Notes under the pieces: generated by a model
Database searches by the model: none
Told to the model about the DNA's origin: nothing
The model's input: only the letters and a program-made list of their open reading frames with translations
In this document: in pieces, positions 25,615-33,609 of the stretch
Numbering within the stretch: the first letter of the stretch is position 1
Layout of the letters: the number at the start of each line of letters is the position of its first letter
From: an uncultured Clostridia bacterium
GTDB taxonomy: Bacteria > Bacillota > Clostridia > Oscillospirales > Acutalibacteraceae
Assembly (NCBI GenBank): GCA_927362715.1
Contig: CAKMIX010000003.1
Span: 85,696 to 149,695 of the forward strand
DNA: 64,000 nucleotides
Direction of reading: 5' to 3'
Translations under genes and position numbers: made by a program

Positions 25615-25631
25615 GTTAGCATAGGCTAACC
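25615..25631. promoter_or_regulatory. TTAGCATA operator copy 1 (leader of flavodoxin operon)
   Basis: A 17-base near-palindrome GTTAGCATAGGCTAACC in the 5' leader of DUF3793-flavodoxin. It is the exact reverse complement of copy 2, 56 bases away. Confidence 0.75.
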
Positions 25632-25670
25632 GACTTTCAAAAAAAGAAATCGGTTGGGAACGATCGCTTT

Positions 25671-25687
25671 GGTTAGCCTATGCTAAC
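25671..25687. promoter_or_regulatory. TTAGCATA operator copy 2 (start site of flavodoxin operon)
   Basis: GGTTAGCCTATGCTAAC sits at the predicted transcription start, directly downstream of the -10 box at 25695-25700, so a bound repressor would block initiation. Confidence 0.8.
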
Positions 25688-25694
25688 TAATGGG

Positions 25695-25724
25695 ATTATA
25701 GCACGCGGTTTTCCGTGTTGTCAA
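25695..25724 (-). promoter_or_regulatory. Promoter of DUF3793-flavodoxin
   Basis: On the minus strand TTGACA (complement of 25719-25724), an 18-base spacer and TATAAT (complement of 25695-25700). Confidence 0.8.
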
Positions 25725-25892
25725 GTATAAATCCGATTTTTTACAAATGTATTTCCTGTGTTTTGCCACAACGCGGACAGGGCAGGCTGAAAACTGCATT
25801 TGCACGGATGGCTTGTGTGTTGAATCTGTATGGAAACCGCCCCGGGCGGCTTCTCATGAAGGCCTCCCGGGCTGTTTCGGGTTTGAATCGGC
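25725..25892. other. Intergenic stretch behind the ABC operon
   Basis: It lies between divergently placed operon ends. Only a weak minus-strand terminator candidate is visible, a 5-bp GC stem around 25842-25854 followed by TTT. I see no gene. Confidence 0.4.
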
Positions 25893-27635
25893 TTATTCCA
25901 AATGCCACTGCGCGCTTTGCCGCTGCAGCTCTACCATGTGGTGATAAAGCCCGCCTTTTGCCATCAGCTCTGACGGAGCGCCTTCTTCCGCCACCCGGCC
26001 GTCGGATAGGACGACGATTTTATCAGCCGCCTCCACAGTACGCATGCGATGCGCGATCACCAGCACGGTCTTGCCTGCAAGTAAGCGGGAGAGTGCCCCT
26101 TGCACCTTTGTCTCGTTTTCCACGTCCAGGCTGGCAGTCGCCTCGTCCAGCAGCACAATGGGTGCGTCCTTCAGCAGTGCCCGCGCAATGGAGATCCGCT
26201 GCCGTTCCCCACCGGAAAGCTTAGCGCCGTTTTCCCCGATGGGTGTATCATAGCCTTTCGGCAGCCTTTGGACAAATTCATCACAGTTTGCGGCTTTGGC
26301 CGCGGCACGTACCTCTTCGTCCGTAGCACCGTGCTTGCCCAGGCGGATATTTTCCATTACGGTGTCATCGAACAGCACCACGTCCTGAAAGACCATCGCG
26401 TAATCCCGCAGCAGCACCTCCGGATCGACGGTGGAGATGTCCACACCGCCGACCTGGATCGTACCTTTGGAAATGTCCCACAGCCTTGCGGCCAGTCTTG
26501 CACAGGTGCTCTTGCCGGAGCCGGAGGGGCCGACCAGCGCCGTCACCTCACCCTCTTTGGCGGTAAAGCTCACGTCGTGCAGGACTTCCTTTTCATCATA
26601 GGCAAAGCCTACGTGTTGAAACACGATGTCGTGGCCCTTGGGTTCAAACACCTCCGCGCCTTCTGCGACGGGCGTTTCATAGATCTCGTTGATGCGGTCG
26701 GCGGAAACCTGCGACACAAACATCTCGGCAATCAGCGCCAGGCTTTGGTCAAAGGGCGCGTAGACCCGGGTGATGACCAGCAGGAACAAAAACAACAGCA
26801 TAAAATCGATGCGGCCGGAGAGGATCAGATTCGCGCCCACAAGGATCGTTGTCGCTACCCCTAAGCGCATGATGACGCTTGCGGCATTGACAAAAACGCC
26901 GGTCCCGAGCTCTCCCCGGATCATGATGCGTTCATGCTCGTCGATCTTTCTGTCCAGTCCCTCCAGATACCGATCCTCCCGGTTGGTTGCGCGGATCTCC
27001 CGAATGTTCTCCAGCGCCTCCTGAATGCCGTCGGATACGCGGACGGCGGCCTCTTTCGTTCGTTCGGCGCTGCGGGCGGCAAATTTACGGCTGCCGAACA
27101 GCAGCCCAAAAGCGACAGGCACACCCCACAGGCAGGCGATCGCCAGCCGCCAGTCGTACACAAGCAGGCAGACGGCGATCACAGCCGTGGATATGTAAGA
27201 CCCATACAGATACCCCAGCACATGCGACCAGACGTGTTCCATGCGGTTGACGTCTCCCATGAGCGTCTCGGTCAGGTCAGCCAAATCGCGTTTGCCGAAG
27301 TACCCTAAGGGCAGCTTGCGCAGCCTTTCCGCAAGGCTTATGCGCGTGGTTTTGACTTCGTTGTAAACCAGCCCGTAGGTTGCCTTATACTGCTGCAAAT
27401 GCGTCGCGAACGACAGGAGAACAAAAAGGATTACCAAACCAATGGCGAGCGCCGCACCGGGCAGCGGCGCTGCGTCCGTCAGCGTCCCGATAAAGCCGGA
27501 CATCATCCAATACAGAATGCTGACGCCGCCCATGACGATCAGGTTGACAATGACCGTCCAAAACACACCTTTTTTCGTGTTTTTTACACCTTGATCGGTC
27601 AGGGCGTATTTTCGCTGAAACTTTTTGCTGAACAT
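25893..27635 (-). CDS. ABC transporter, fused membrane and ATPase domains (second subunit)
   Basis: A 580-residue half-transporter of exporter fold: six hydrophobic helices in residues 1-330, then the ATPase with Walker A GPSGSGKST, signature LSGGERQRIS, Walker B IVLLDEATASLD and the switch His in VIAHRMRT. It begins at the base after the stop of its partner, so they form a heterodimer. Exporter-fold pairs of this type include YbtPQ/IrtAB siderophore importers. The metal-type operators and nearby flavodoxin fit that, but substrate and direction are inference. Confidence 0.85.
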   Translation of the reverse strand: MFSKKFQRKYALTDQGVKNTKKGVFWTVIVNLIVMGGVSILYWMMSGFIGTLTDAAPLPGAALAIGLVILFVLLSFATHLQQYKATYGLVYNEVKTTRISLAERLRKLPLGYFGKRDLADLTETLMGDVNRMEHVWSHVLGYLYGSYISTAVIAVCLLVYDWRLAIACLWGVPVAFGLLFGSRKFAARSAERTKEAAVRVSDGIQEALENIREIRATNREDRYLEGLDRKIDEHERIMIRGELGTGVFVNAASVIMRLGVATTILVGANLILSGRIDFMLLFLFLLVITRVYAPFDQSLALIAEMFVSQVSADRINEIYETPVAEGAEVFEPKGHDIVFQHVGFAYDEKEVLHDVSFTAKEGEVTALVGPSGSGKSTCARLAARLWDISKGTIQVGGVDISTVDPEVLLRDYAMVFQDVVLFDDTVMENIRLGKHGATDEEVRAAAKAANCDEFVQRLPKGYDTPIGENGAKLSGGERQRISIARALLKDAPIVLLDEATASLDVENETKVQGALSRLLAGKTVLVIAHRMRTVEAADKIVVLSDGRVAEEGAPSELMAKGGLYHHMVELQRQSAQWHLE

Positions 27636-29438
27636 TTAGTTTGCCTCCCCTTCGCTGGTGATCTTCCAACGGACCGCACGGTTATAGTCGGCCCACATCC
27701 GGGCATACAGCCCTCCCGCATCGGCGAGCTGCGCATGGGTGCCCTGTTCGACGATATGCCCTTTCTCTAATACGATGATCTTATCCGCGCCCACGACCGT
27801 GGAAAGGCGGTGGGCGATCATGATGACGGTGCGCCCGCGGGTCAGCGAGGCGAAGGCCTTTTGGATCAGCACCTCGTTCTCGGGGTCGGCAAAGGCGGTC
27901 GCCTCATCCAGCACCACGATGGGCGCGTCTTTCAAAATGGCGCGTGCCAGGGCAATGCGCTGTTGCTCGCCGCCGGAGAGATGCGTCCCTTCGGAACCGA
28001 TCTGCGTATCAATGCCGTCGGGCAGCTTTTCGAGAATATCGCTGCACTGCGCAGCGGACAGTGCGGCTTCCACCTGTTCCCTCGTAGCTTCCGGGCGGGC
28101 AGCCCGGACGTTTTCCAGGATGGATGCTTTGAACAGGCGGCTGTTCTGGAATACGAACGCCACCTGATCCATGAGCACATGCGGATCGATCCGGGTCACG
28201 TCCACGCCGCCGACTTCCACAACGCCGGAAGTCGCATCCCAAAACCGCGGGATCAGGCTTGCGGCGGTGGTCTTGCCGCCGCCGGACGGGCCCACCAGCG
28301 CCACGGTTTGCCCCGGCTCCGCCGTGAAAGAGACGTGGGAGAGGGCGGGCGACTCCGCGTCGTCGTAGGTGAAGCTCACGTCCTTGAATTCCACCCGATT
28401 GCCCTGCGGTATCTGCGGATCTTTAAGCGTTTTCAGGGTGGGGGCGCACATCACCTGATCGATGCGGCCGAGGGCGGTGCTTGCCAGCATCATACCGGAA
28501 GCGGCGAACATGATCTTGGCAAGCGCCGTGGAGATGATGGCGGAAAACACCGCGTAGAACGCGAAATCGGTGACGAATCCGGCAAAATCACCGCCGGCCA
28601 ACGCGCCGGGCGCTAAAAATAACGCCACGGGGACCAAAAATACGAAGGCGCCTTCGGTAAAGGTCAGGTTGACAGACTGGGGTACTCGACACACATTCGA
28701 CTGATAGTGCTCCGCCTTGGTGCTGTAATCCTCAATGGCTTGCCGGAATGCTTTGAACGAATAGACCGTCTGTTGGAAGATCTTGACCACGGGGATGCCC
28801 CGTACATATTCGGTCCCGGCCTTGGTCATGCGGTCCTGGGCCGCCTGGTACTCCGCCATCAGTCCGGCGTTTTTGCCGCCCATCATGGAAAACATCGCGA
28901 TCACCGAGATGACCGCCGCCAAAAGGCAGGCAGCGCCCATCCGCCAGTCGAAGACGAACATCAGCACCACCATGGCAACAAACAGGACGACGGTGCCGAC
29001 GATGTCTGCTAAGTTATGTGCCAGCAGCGTCTCGGTATCTGCCGCCGCCGCGTCCAGCCGACCGCGGATGAGCCCTGAGGCGTTGGCGTCAAAAAAGCCC
29101 AACGGAGCTTTCATCACATGGGCGACGCCTTGCTTACGGATGTTCGCCGCCGTGCGGAAGGCCGCCAGATGGGTGCACATCAGCCCTGCAAAATACAGCA
29201 CGATACCACCCACCGCAAAGGCAAACGCCATCCAGCCGTACTGCGCGACATTCTGCGCCTGTGTCCAGTTCGGCGCCACGGCGATCAGAGCCCGCGCCGC
29301 CAGCCAGATGCAGATATACGGCGCCATGCTCAACAGCATGGATACCGCTGACAGAGCCAGGCCCAAAAAGGTCAGCCCTTTGTGACTGCCCGCGTAGTGC
29401 AGCAGGGCTGTCACATCACTTTTCTTTTCTCTTTTCAT
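27636..29438 (-). CDS. ABC transporter, fused membrane and ATPase domains (first subunit)
   Basis: A 600-residue half-transporter, first gene of the pair. Six membrane helices precede an ATPase with Walker A GPSGGGKTT, signature LSGGEQQRIA, Walker B IVVLDEATAFAD and IAHRLST. The D-loop reads AFADPEN rather than the usual SLDPEN, so this site may be the weaker of the two. TAAATG joins it to the next gene with no gap. Two copies of the TTAGCATA palindrome lie in its leader. A TetR gene lies upstream on the same strand. Confidence 0.85.
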   Translation of the reverse strand: MKREKKSDVTALLHYAGSHKGLTFLGLALSAVSMLLSMAPYICIWLAARALIAVAPNWTQAQNVAQYGWMAFAFAVGGIVLYFAGLMCTHLAAFRTAANIRKQGVAHVMKAPLGFFDANASGLIRGRLDAAAADTETLLAHNLADIVGTVVLFVAMVVLMFVFDWRMGAACLLAAVISVIAMFSMMGGKNAGLMAEYQAAQDRMTKAGTEYVRGIPVVKIFQQTVYSFKAFRQAIEDYSTKAEHYQSNVCRVPQSVNLTFTEGAFVFLVPVALFLAPGALAGGDFAGFVTDFAFYAVFSAIISTALAKIMFAASGMMLASTALGRIDQVMCAPTLKTLKDPQIPQGNRVEFKDVSFTYDDAESPALSHVSFTAEPGQTVALVGPSGGGKTTAASLIPRFWDATSGVVEVGGVDVTRIDPHVLMDQVAFVFQNSRLFKASILENVRAARPEATREQVEAALSAAQCSDILEKLPDGIDTQIGSEGTHLSGGEQQRIALARAILKDAPIVVLDEATAFADPENEVLIQKAFASLTRGRTVIMIAHRLSTVVGADKIIVLEKGHIVEQGTHAQLADAGGLYARMWADYNRAVRWKITSEGEAN

Positions 29439-29508
29439 CGGATAACCTCCTTGAAAAAGTAAAATATATGCAGATCAACGGGGCGATCCCCCGAGAATCA
29501 CAACAGGG

Positions 29509-29534
29509 CGTTGGTTAGCATATGCTAACCAACG
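29509..29534. promoter_or_regulatory. TTAGCATA operator copy 3, perfect 26-bp palindrome
   Basis: A fully symmetric 26-base palindrome with core GGTTAGCATATGCTAACC, 70 bases upstream of the ABC operon start. It is the most symmetric of the four copies and defines the motif. Confidence 0.85.
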
Positions 29535-29586
29535 GATAACCGAATGCGAAGCATCCTTCCACGCGGGGGCGGTTTACAAAAGGAAT

Positions 29587-29603
29587 GGTTAGCATAGGCT
29601 AAC
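29587..29603. promoter_or_regulatory. TTAGCATA operator copy 4
   Basis: GGTTAGCATAGGCTAAC lies just downstream of an AT-rich minus-strand -10 region (TATATAT, complement of about 29605-29612). Its placement relative to promoter and to copy 3 mirrors copies 2 and 1 at the flavodoxin operon. Confidence 0.75.
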
Positions 29604-29627
29604 TCATATATATAAAAACCAGCGGCA

Positions 29628-30248
29628 TCAAAACCCGATGATCTGCTTCCAGCCCGCCGTGTAAAATGCGCGCAGCTCCCGCATATAGTCATAGGCGCGT
29701 TCCTTTGGCATTTCGTGCACGATCACCTCAAAAAACGCCGTAAACATCCCGCTGACAAGGATATGTTCAAGCTGCTTATCCAGCTTCGGATCGGGCTGCC
29801 CGAGCTGCTGGAGGGTGTGAATGAATTTGTCTGTCGCGTCCACCTCGATGCGCGCCATTTCGTCCACCATATCGGCATGGGGCGTACCGTCGGAAGCACA
29901 CAGGATCAAGCGGAAGGCGACGGGGTTCGCATACATGTATTCCAGCATCCAGTCCATGCAGTCGCCCGAGATTTCGCCGACGTTTTCGTGCTGCTGCTCG
30001 GGGGCGAGGCGTCGGAACGCCTCCTGCGCCTCGCGGTAGCGCGCCATGATCGTCTCATATTGCTCGCCGACCAGCGCGTCAAACAGCTGCGCCTTGCTCT
30101 CAAAATACCCGTAAAACGCGCCCGTGGTCACACCCGCCGCCTTGACGATGCTGCGCAGCGAAGCGGCGCGAAAGCCCTTTTCTATAAACTCTGCCTGCGC
30201 CGCCTGCAAAATGCGCGTTCGGGTCTGCGGCTCGGATTTTGTGATCAC
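29628..30248 (-). CDS. TetR-family transcriptional regulator
   Basis: A 206-residue repressor: N-terminal helix-turn-helix (RILQAAQAEFIEKGFRAASLRSIVKAAGVTTGAFYGYF contains the whole motif) and a variable ligand domain. The start is GTG 30248 with an AAAGGCGG site upstream. It is on the same strand as and upstream of the ABC operon. A palindrome of a different kind (30265-30281) overlies its own leader, so it probably represses itself and need not be the factor that binds the TTAGCATA boxes. Confidence 0.9.
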   Translation of the reverse strand: MITKSEPQTRTRILQAAQAEFIEKGFRAASLRSIVKAAGVTTGAFYGYFESKAQLFDALVGEQYETIMARYREAQEAFRRLAPEQQHENVGEISGDCMDWMLEYMYANPVAFRLILCASDGTPHADMVDEMARIEVDATDKFIHTLQQLGQPDPKLDKQLEHILVSGMFTAFFEVIVHEMPKERAYDYMRELRAFYTAGWKQIIGF

Positions 30249-30264
30249 GGGATCACCGCCTTTG

Positions 30265-30281
30265 ATATAACAGTGTTATAT
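30265..30281. promoter_or_regulatory. Operator of the TetR gene
   Basis: ATATAACAGTGTTATAT is a 7-3-7 palindrome between the TetR promoter and its start codon. A degenerate half copy (GATAACAGTATAC, 30286-30298) overlaps the -10 box. Confidence 0.7.
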
Positions 30282-30291
30282 TTCCGATAAC

Positions 30292-30320
30292 AGTATACAG
30301 CCCTGCATATGCGCTGTCAA
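30292..30320 (-). promoter_or_regulatory. TetR promoter
   Basis: On the minus strand TTGACA (complement of 30315-30320), 17-base spacer, TATACT (complement of 30292-30297). Confidence 0.85.
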
Positions 30321-30477
30321 GTATAAAATGAGGATTTTTTTCAACAGCGTAAGGTATAAAGAAAAATATAAAAGGATTTGGCCATGTTGTATGCCCGCCC
30401 ATATTTACGCTTTCACTTGAAACCGTGCACGGCACACAAACTGAAACATATAATTTTAAGAATACTTCCTATATCTC

Positions 30478-30505
30478 TTGACAAAATTCAACAAAATATG
30501 ATAAT
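30478..30505 (+). promoter_or_regulatory. Promoter of the 30.5-kb leader
   Basis: TTGACA at 30478-30483, 16-base spacer and GATAAT at 30500-30505 with upstream TATG. Confidence 0.75.
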
Positions 30506-30509
30506 ATTT

Positions 30510-30625
30510 TTCTAAGAAAACTATGCTTTTTGTAAAACGGGGGATATAGTGGGGGAGAAAGCGTAGCAGATCCGAAACAGGCGCTGTATCCGACGAACGG
30601 GGGACGGATGCGGCGTCTGGCTTTT
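30510..30625 (+). ncRNA. Leader RNA resembling the one at 22.4 kb
   Basis: After the promoter come CTATGCTTT and a partner AAAGCGTAG flanking two GGGGG runs, then a 15-bp hairpin with three G-U pairs (30578-30592 with 30605-30619) followed by GCTTTTA. The left arm contains CGCTGTATCCGAC (30582-30594), identical to the leader at 22452-22464. Distances from the -10 box (82 versus 76) and to the start codon (169 versus 164) also match. It may be an attenuator for the gene at 30763. Confidence 0.5.
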
Positions 30626-30762
30626 ATGTGATGAATTATCACAACTTTTACTCTGACAGGTGCTTGGCTTTTGTGATGCACCGGCGAGCGGTCGCAAAGG
30701 CGAATGCTTTTGTCCTCCCGAGGACAGCGCGGTGCGCGAATCGGGAACAGGAGGAAACATAT

Positions 30763-31416
30763 ATGCGCAAAAAAGTTTATTCGTTTTTCGCTTTCTGTGT
30801 CTTGCTGTGCGGCTTAATGCAGGTTTCGGTTTCTGCATATATGCCGCCGCCCTATTTGGTTGCCGTTTTCTGCCTAAGCGATATGCCGCCGCAAACCGCT
30901 TATGTTGATTTGTTATTGCCGATGCAAGAGAATGACACATCCTTTGTTTCGCAAAAGGATGCGGCTGACATTCGCCTTTTTACGGATCGCGCCGTGTTTG
31001 ATGTCGACCCTTCCGGTGAAATCGCTGCTTATGAGGATGGATATTATAGTTATCTGTTTCATTTTGCAGACAGTTCCATCATCGTAAACACAAATGCGGC
31101 AAATGATGAGATTTCCGTTCAATACGGTACGCAAGAACTGTTGGAATGTGTGGAACAAATGCATAGCTGCAAATTAGCGTTTGTGGATGCGCAGGGGAAC
31201 ATCCTTGCAATATCGGAGGCTTTTACCGTGCGCGACAGACCATTCAGAGACTTTAAGGAACTACTTGTTTCAGAGACGTCTGTATCCGTGGAATATACAA
31301 CCAATCCATATCAAATCGTATTTGCCGTCATACTGTGCCTTGTTGCAGTGGGGCTGTGCTTGGTGATCTTTTTACTGTTAAAAAAGCTGCGCTCGAAACA
31401 AAAATATCGGGGTTGA
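30763..31416 (+). CDS. Exported protein with C-terminal membrane anchor
   Basis: A 217-residue protein: signal peptide ending about VSVSA, an outside domain of about 170 residues with no motif I know (DLLLPMQENDTSF, GYYSYLFHFADSS), one hydrophobic helix near the C terminus (IVFAVILCLVAVGLCLVIFL) and a basic tail (KKLRSKQKYRG). This is a type I membrane topology. GAGGAAA precedes ATG 30763; the earlier in-frame start lies in the leader RNA. The next gene also encodes a membrane protein. Confidence 0.7.
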   Translation: MRKKVYSFFAFCVLLCGLMQVSVSAYMPPPYLVAVFCLSDMPPQTAYVDLLLPMQENDTSFVSQKDAADIRLFTDRAVFDVDPSGEIAAYEDGYYSYLFHFADSSIIVNTNAANDEISVQYGTQELLECVEQMHSCKLAFVDAQGNILAISEAFTVRDRPFRDFKELLVSETSVSVEYTTNPYQIVFAVILCLVAVGLCLVIFLLLKKLRSKQKYRG

Positions 31417-31553
31417 CAGCATAGAAAATAGCAAACGGGAAAGGGTTTGTGTCGCGAAGTCCTCAACGGGTCATCGCACAGGACAAAGTAAAAAAAGCAC
31501 CACATACGCCGTTAAATCGCTTGCTGTCGGGGAGACAAGGAAGGGGATTGATT

Positions 31554-32264
31554 ATGAAAACACAGTATTCGATTCGTCTGTACCGATCGTGGCGGTTTTA
31601 CCTATTGTGCGTTCTGATTTTATGTATTTCGCTGTTGTCGCTTATCTGGAATTTCTACATACTTGCACGCATGGGCTTCACCGAAATGTTTTTTCCGTAT
31701 AAAAACGCAGTTATCCCGCAGGAGACCTTGGAGCAAATGCAGAGCATATACGGGGATTTATTTTTGGGGCAGCAAAACAATAATATGGCGTTTGTGGAGG
31801 GCGTGATCGCCGTTGTCGCCTATGTCTTAAGTCAGATCGAGTATTTAGCCGTGAGCGTGCTTGCGGCGATCGCGCTGTTCGGCAACCGGCTGTATGTGCG
31901 CGAGGATGACACGCGCATCTACTTCGCACCGCGACTGTTTTTCCGCGTCGCCAAACGGGATATTTGTAAAATCGAGCCCGTCGCGGTGGAAGAGCTTGGT
32001 TTTTGGGATCGGCTTTCAAGCTGCAATTTCAGCAGGAAATACCTGTATTATTTTACCTGCTATGACACGGTGCTGATCCTCTCCTCCAAGGATGAGGCGG
32101 GTATGGCAAAGCTCACGGCGGATATACAGTCGCGTCATAATTTGACCGAGGAAGAGGAGTTCGGCGAGGAAGCCAAGCGGTTTACCTGGTGGGAGCTGCT
32201 GTTCCTGTTGTGGCTGTGTTCGCAAATCTATTTTACGGTTACCTCTTTTATTCAAGGGTGGTAG
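31554..32264 (+). CDS. Membrane protein of unknown function
   Basis: A 236-residue protein with hydrophobic helices at about 12-35, 85-105 and 213-230 and a cytoplasmic-looking middle that resembles a bacterial PH-like segment (LYVREDDTRIYFAPRLFFRVAKRDICKIEPV). AAGGGG lies before ATG 31554. It follows the exported protein by 137 bases and may belong to the same unit. I do not recognise the family. Confidence 0.6.
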   Translation: MKTQYSIRLYRSWRFYLLCVLILCISLLSLIWNFYILARMGFTEMFFPYKNAVIPQETLEQMQSIYGDLFLGQQNNNMAFVEGVIAVVAYVLSQIEYLAVSVLAAIALFGNRLYVREDDTRIYFAPRLFFRVAKRDICKIEPVAVEELGFWDRLSSCNFSRKYLYYFTCYDTVLILSSKDEAGMAKLTADIQSRHNLTEEEEFGEEAKRFTWWELLFLLWLCSQIYFTVTSFIQGW

Positions 32265-32309
32265 GGCAACCGTTTATGCCTTCATTTCCGCGACCGGTTA
32301 AGGTGTACT

Positions 32310-32420
32310 ATGTATTCAGACATTGTGCATTTCTACGATGAGAAATCCGAAGAGACGGAGAATAACGTACAAATTGATCCGTATGATTTCATCATGCAGC
32401 GGTTTTTAAGCATACAATAA
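32310..32420 (+). CDS. Possible 36-residue acidic small protein
   Basis: ATG 32310 is preceded by AAGGTG at five bases and the frame runs to TAA 32418-32420. The product is acidic and partly amphipathic (DIVHFYDEKSEETENN). It follows the membrane protein by 45 bases and is followed by a hairpin terminator. Short length keeps confidence low. Confidence 0.4.
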   Translation: MYSDIVHFYDEKSEETENNVQIDPYDFIMQRFLSIQ

Positions 32421-32479
32421 AACGCACATAGAGCCATGCCGTATTCAGGGTGACGGGCTGGTGGCTGGCGTTTATAACT

Positions 32480-32510
32480 CTCCCCGTGCTTTCGAGTACG
32501 GGGAGGGGGG
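32480..32510 (+). terminator. UUCG-loop terminator
   Basis: An 11-bp stem (32480-32490 with 32495-32505, one G-U pair) closed by a TTCG tetraloop, followed by GGGGGTTTG. The T-run is short. Confidence 0.6.
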
Positions 32511-32540
32511 TTTGTATGCGCTCCCTCAGTGAGAAAGCGG

Positions 32541-32569
32541 TTGACAAAACCGTTAAATTTGCTTAAAAT
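32541..32569 (+). promoter_or_regulatory. Promoter of the small RNA
   Basis: TTGACA at 32541-32546, 17-base spacer, TAAAAT at 32564-32569. No reading frame follows before the terminator. Confidence 0.8.
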
Positions 32570-32576
32570 ACAATCG

Positions 32577-32689
32577 ATCAGACTTCCCGCACCTCTGCTA
32601 TGCAAGTGTCCCAGTGGAAGATGTAAACCAGCCCCATGCAAGTAGGCCTCCCACCATCCGGGATGCGCAGAAGCATGGGGCTTTTTTTT
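32577..32689 (+). ncRNA. Strong small-RNA candidate with C-rich loops
   Basis: About 113 bases lie between a consensus promoter and a perfect 10-bp terminator stem (32630-32639 with 32673-32682) ending in eight T. The 33-base loop holds GGCCTCCCACC and an inner CATCCGGGATG hairpin. Three UCCC-type runs (near 32585, 32609 and 32649) could pair with ribosome-binding sites, as C-rich trans-acting RNAs do. ATGCAAGT is repeated at 32600 and 32636. It lacks the SRP, 6S and tmRNA signatures. Nothing downstream on this strand would be controlled in cis. Confidence 0.65.
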
Positions 32690-32796
32690 GTTTTGGTAGC
32701 GTATAATTTATACGACTTTTTATACGACTTTTTATTGCCCCTTTTTGGACTTTTACGGACTTTTTTGCCCGATTGCAAATTGAAACGAAGAACATA

Positions 32797-32842
32797 AAAT
32801 CCCCCGAAACCCTTGATAAATCAAGACTTTCGGGGGATTTCG
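32797..32842 (-). terminator. tRNA-Lys terminator
   Basis: A 13-bp stem (32797-32809 with 32828-32840) with a further inner CTTGAT/ATCAAG pairing; on the minus strand it ends GGGGGATTTTAT. Confidence 0.8.
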
Positions 32843-32844
32843 TT

Positions 32845-32920
32845 TGGTGAGCCATCGGAGATTCGAACTCCGGACACCTTGATTAAAAGTCAAGTGCTCT
32901 ACCGACTGAGCTAATGGCTC
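32845..32920 (-). tRNA. tRNA-Lys (anticodon UUU)
   Basis: Acceptor GAGCCAT pairs with ATGGCTC, the D arm reads AGCTCAGTCGGTAGAGC, anticodon stem CTTGA/TCAAG closes CTTTTAA with anticodon TTT, T loop GGAGTTCGAATCTCC, and CCA is encoded at 32845-32847. Confidence 0.96.
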
Positions 32921-32979
32921 ATAAAAAGCGGCTTTGCAAAACGCAGAACCGCCGGGTTGTAAAAATGACGTGCAACGGC

Positions 32980-33231
32980 TTAGAAGAACAGCATCAAAAG
33001 CGTTGCGGCAAACGCCAGCACAAAGAAAAGAATCGCGATATACTTGGTGGCTTTCGCCAGCATGGCTTCGCGCGTTCTGCCCTTGTTCTTGCCGAAGAAG
33101 GTGTCAGCTCCGCCGCCGGTGATCGCACCGGACAGACCGCCCTCGCGGCTCTTCTGCATCAAAACGACCACGATGGTCGCGATCGACAAAAGGATCAGCA
33201 CCACACCGAGAATGATTTCAAGAGCGCCCAT
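32980..33231 (-). CDS. secG: Preprotein translocase subunit SecG
   Basis: An 83-residue two-helix membrane protein with the family layout: helix 1 (EIILGVVLILLSIATIVVVLMQ), the cytoplasmic loop SREGGLSGAITGG...FFGKNKGRT and helix 2. It assists SecYE in protein export. GGAGGTTG precedes the ATG. Confidence 0.95.
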   Translation of the reverse strand: MGALEIILGVVLILLSIATIVVVLMQKSREGGLSGAITGGGADTFFGKNKGRTREAMLAKATKYIAILFFVLAFAATLLMLFF

Positions 33232-33565
33232 ATTTCAACCTCCGTTCGACAGGATAGTTTTTCAATGCCTTGGTATTCTATCACACCGCGCATAAAAATG
33301 CAAGCCTTTTTTCACTTTTTGCTCGATTTTACGCGCAGATGGCTTCCGGCGGACTTTCCTGCGTGTGGTATGTGCAGCTTTGCAAAACGGCATCAAGATT
33401 GCGGCATCAAAAGTTTTCCTTATGTGCCGTGTATAAACGTCCTATCGGCGCATATGCTAACAGGGCAAAAGTTACGGTTCATTTCTGCGTTTGCATCGAA
33501 CTTTTGCACCGCCTGCGTATTTTGCGCGGGCGGTTTCCCTTTTTGGGATCAGAATAGAAGTTTGA
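33232..33565. other. Intergenic stretch, only a hairpin seen
   Basis: About 330 bases between secG and the spoVAE terminator. A stem CCGCC-x-GCG with CGC-x-GGCGG around 33512-33532, followed by TTTCCCTTTTT, looks like a plus-strand terminator, but no plus-strand gene precedes it. The secG promoter should lie near the left end. Confidence 0.4.
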
Positions 33566-33598
33566 AGAAAAATACCGCGCCGCATTTTCGCGGCGCGG
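33566..33598 (-). terminator. spoVAE terminator
   Basis: A 9-bp GC stem (33575-33583 with 33590-33598); the minus strand continues into a T-rich tail (complement of 33566-33574). Confidence 0.85.
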
Positions 33599-33609
33599 CG
33601 GAAAAGAGC

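Noticed and set aside
29509..29603. TTAGCATA boxes as operators of the adjacent TetR protein
   Set aside because: The TetR gene's own leader has a different palindrome (ATATAAC-N3-GTTATAT), and the same boxes control the flavodoxin operon 4 kb away.
32577..32689. Bacterial SRP RNA or 6S RNA
   Set aside because: The invariant GGAAGGAAGCAGC-type apical loop of SRP RNA is absent and the length and shape do not suit 6S.
32578..32855. Minus-strand protein frame across the small RNA
   Set aside because: It runs through the RNA terminator and tRNA-Lys flank, has no ribosome site and no recognisable domain.
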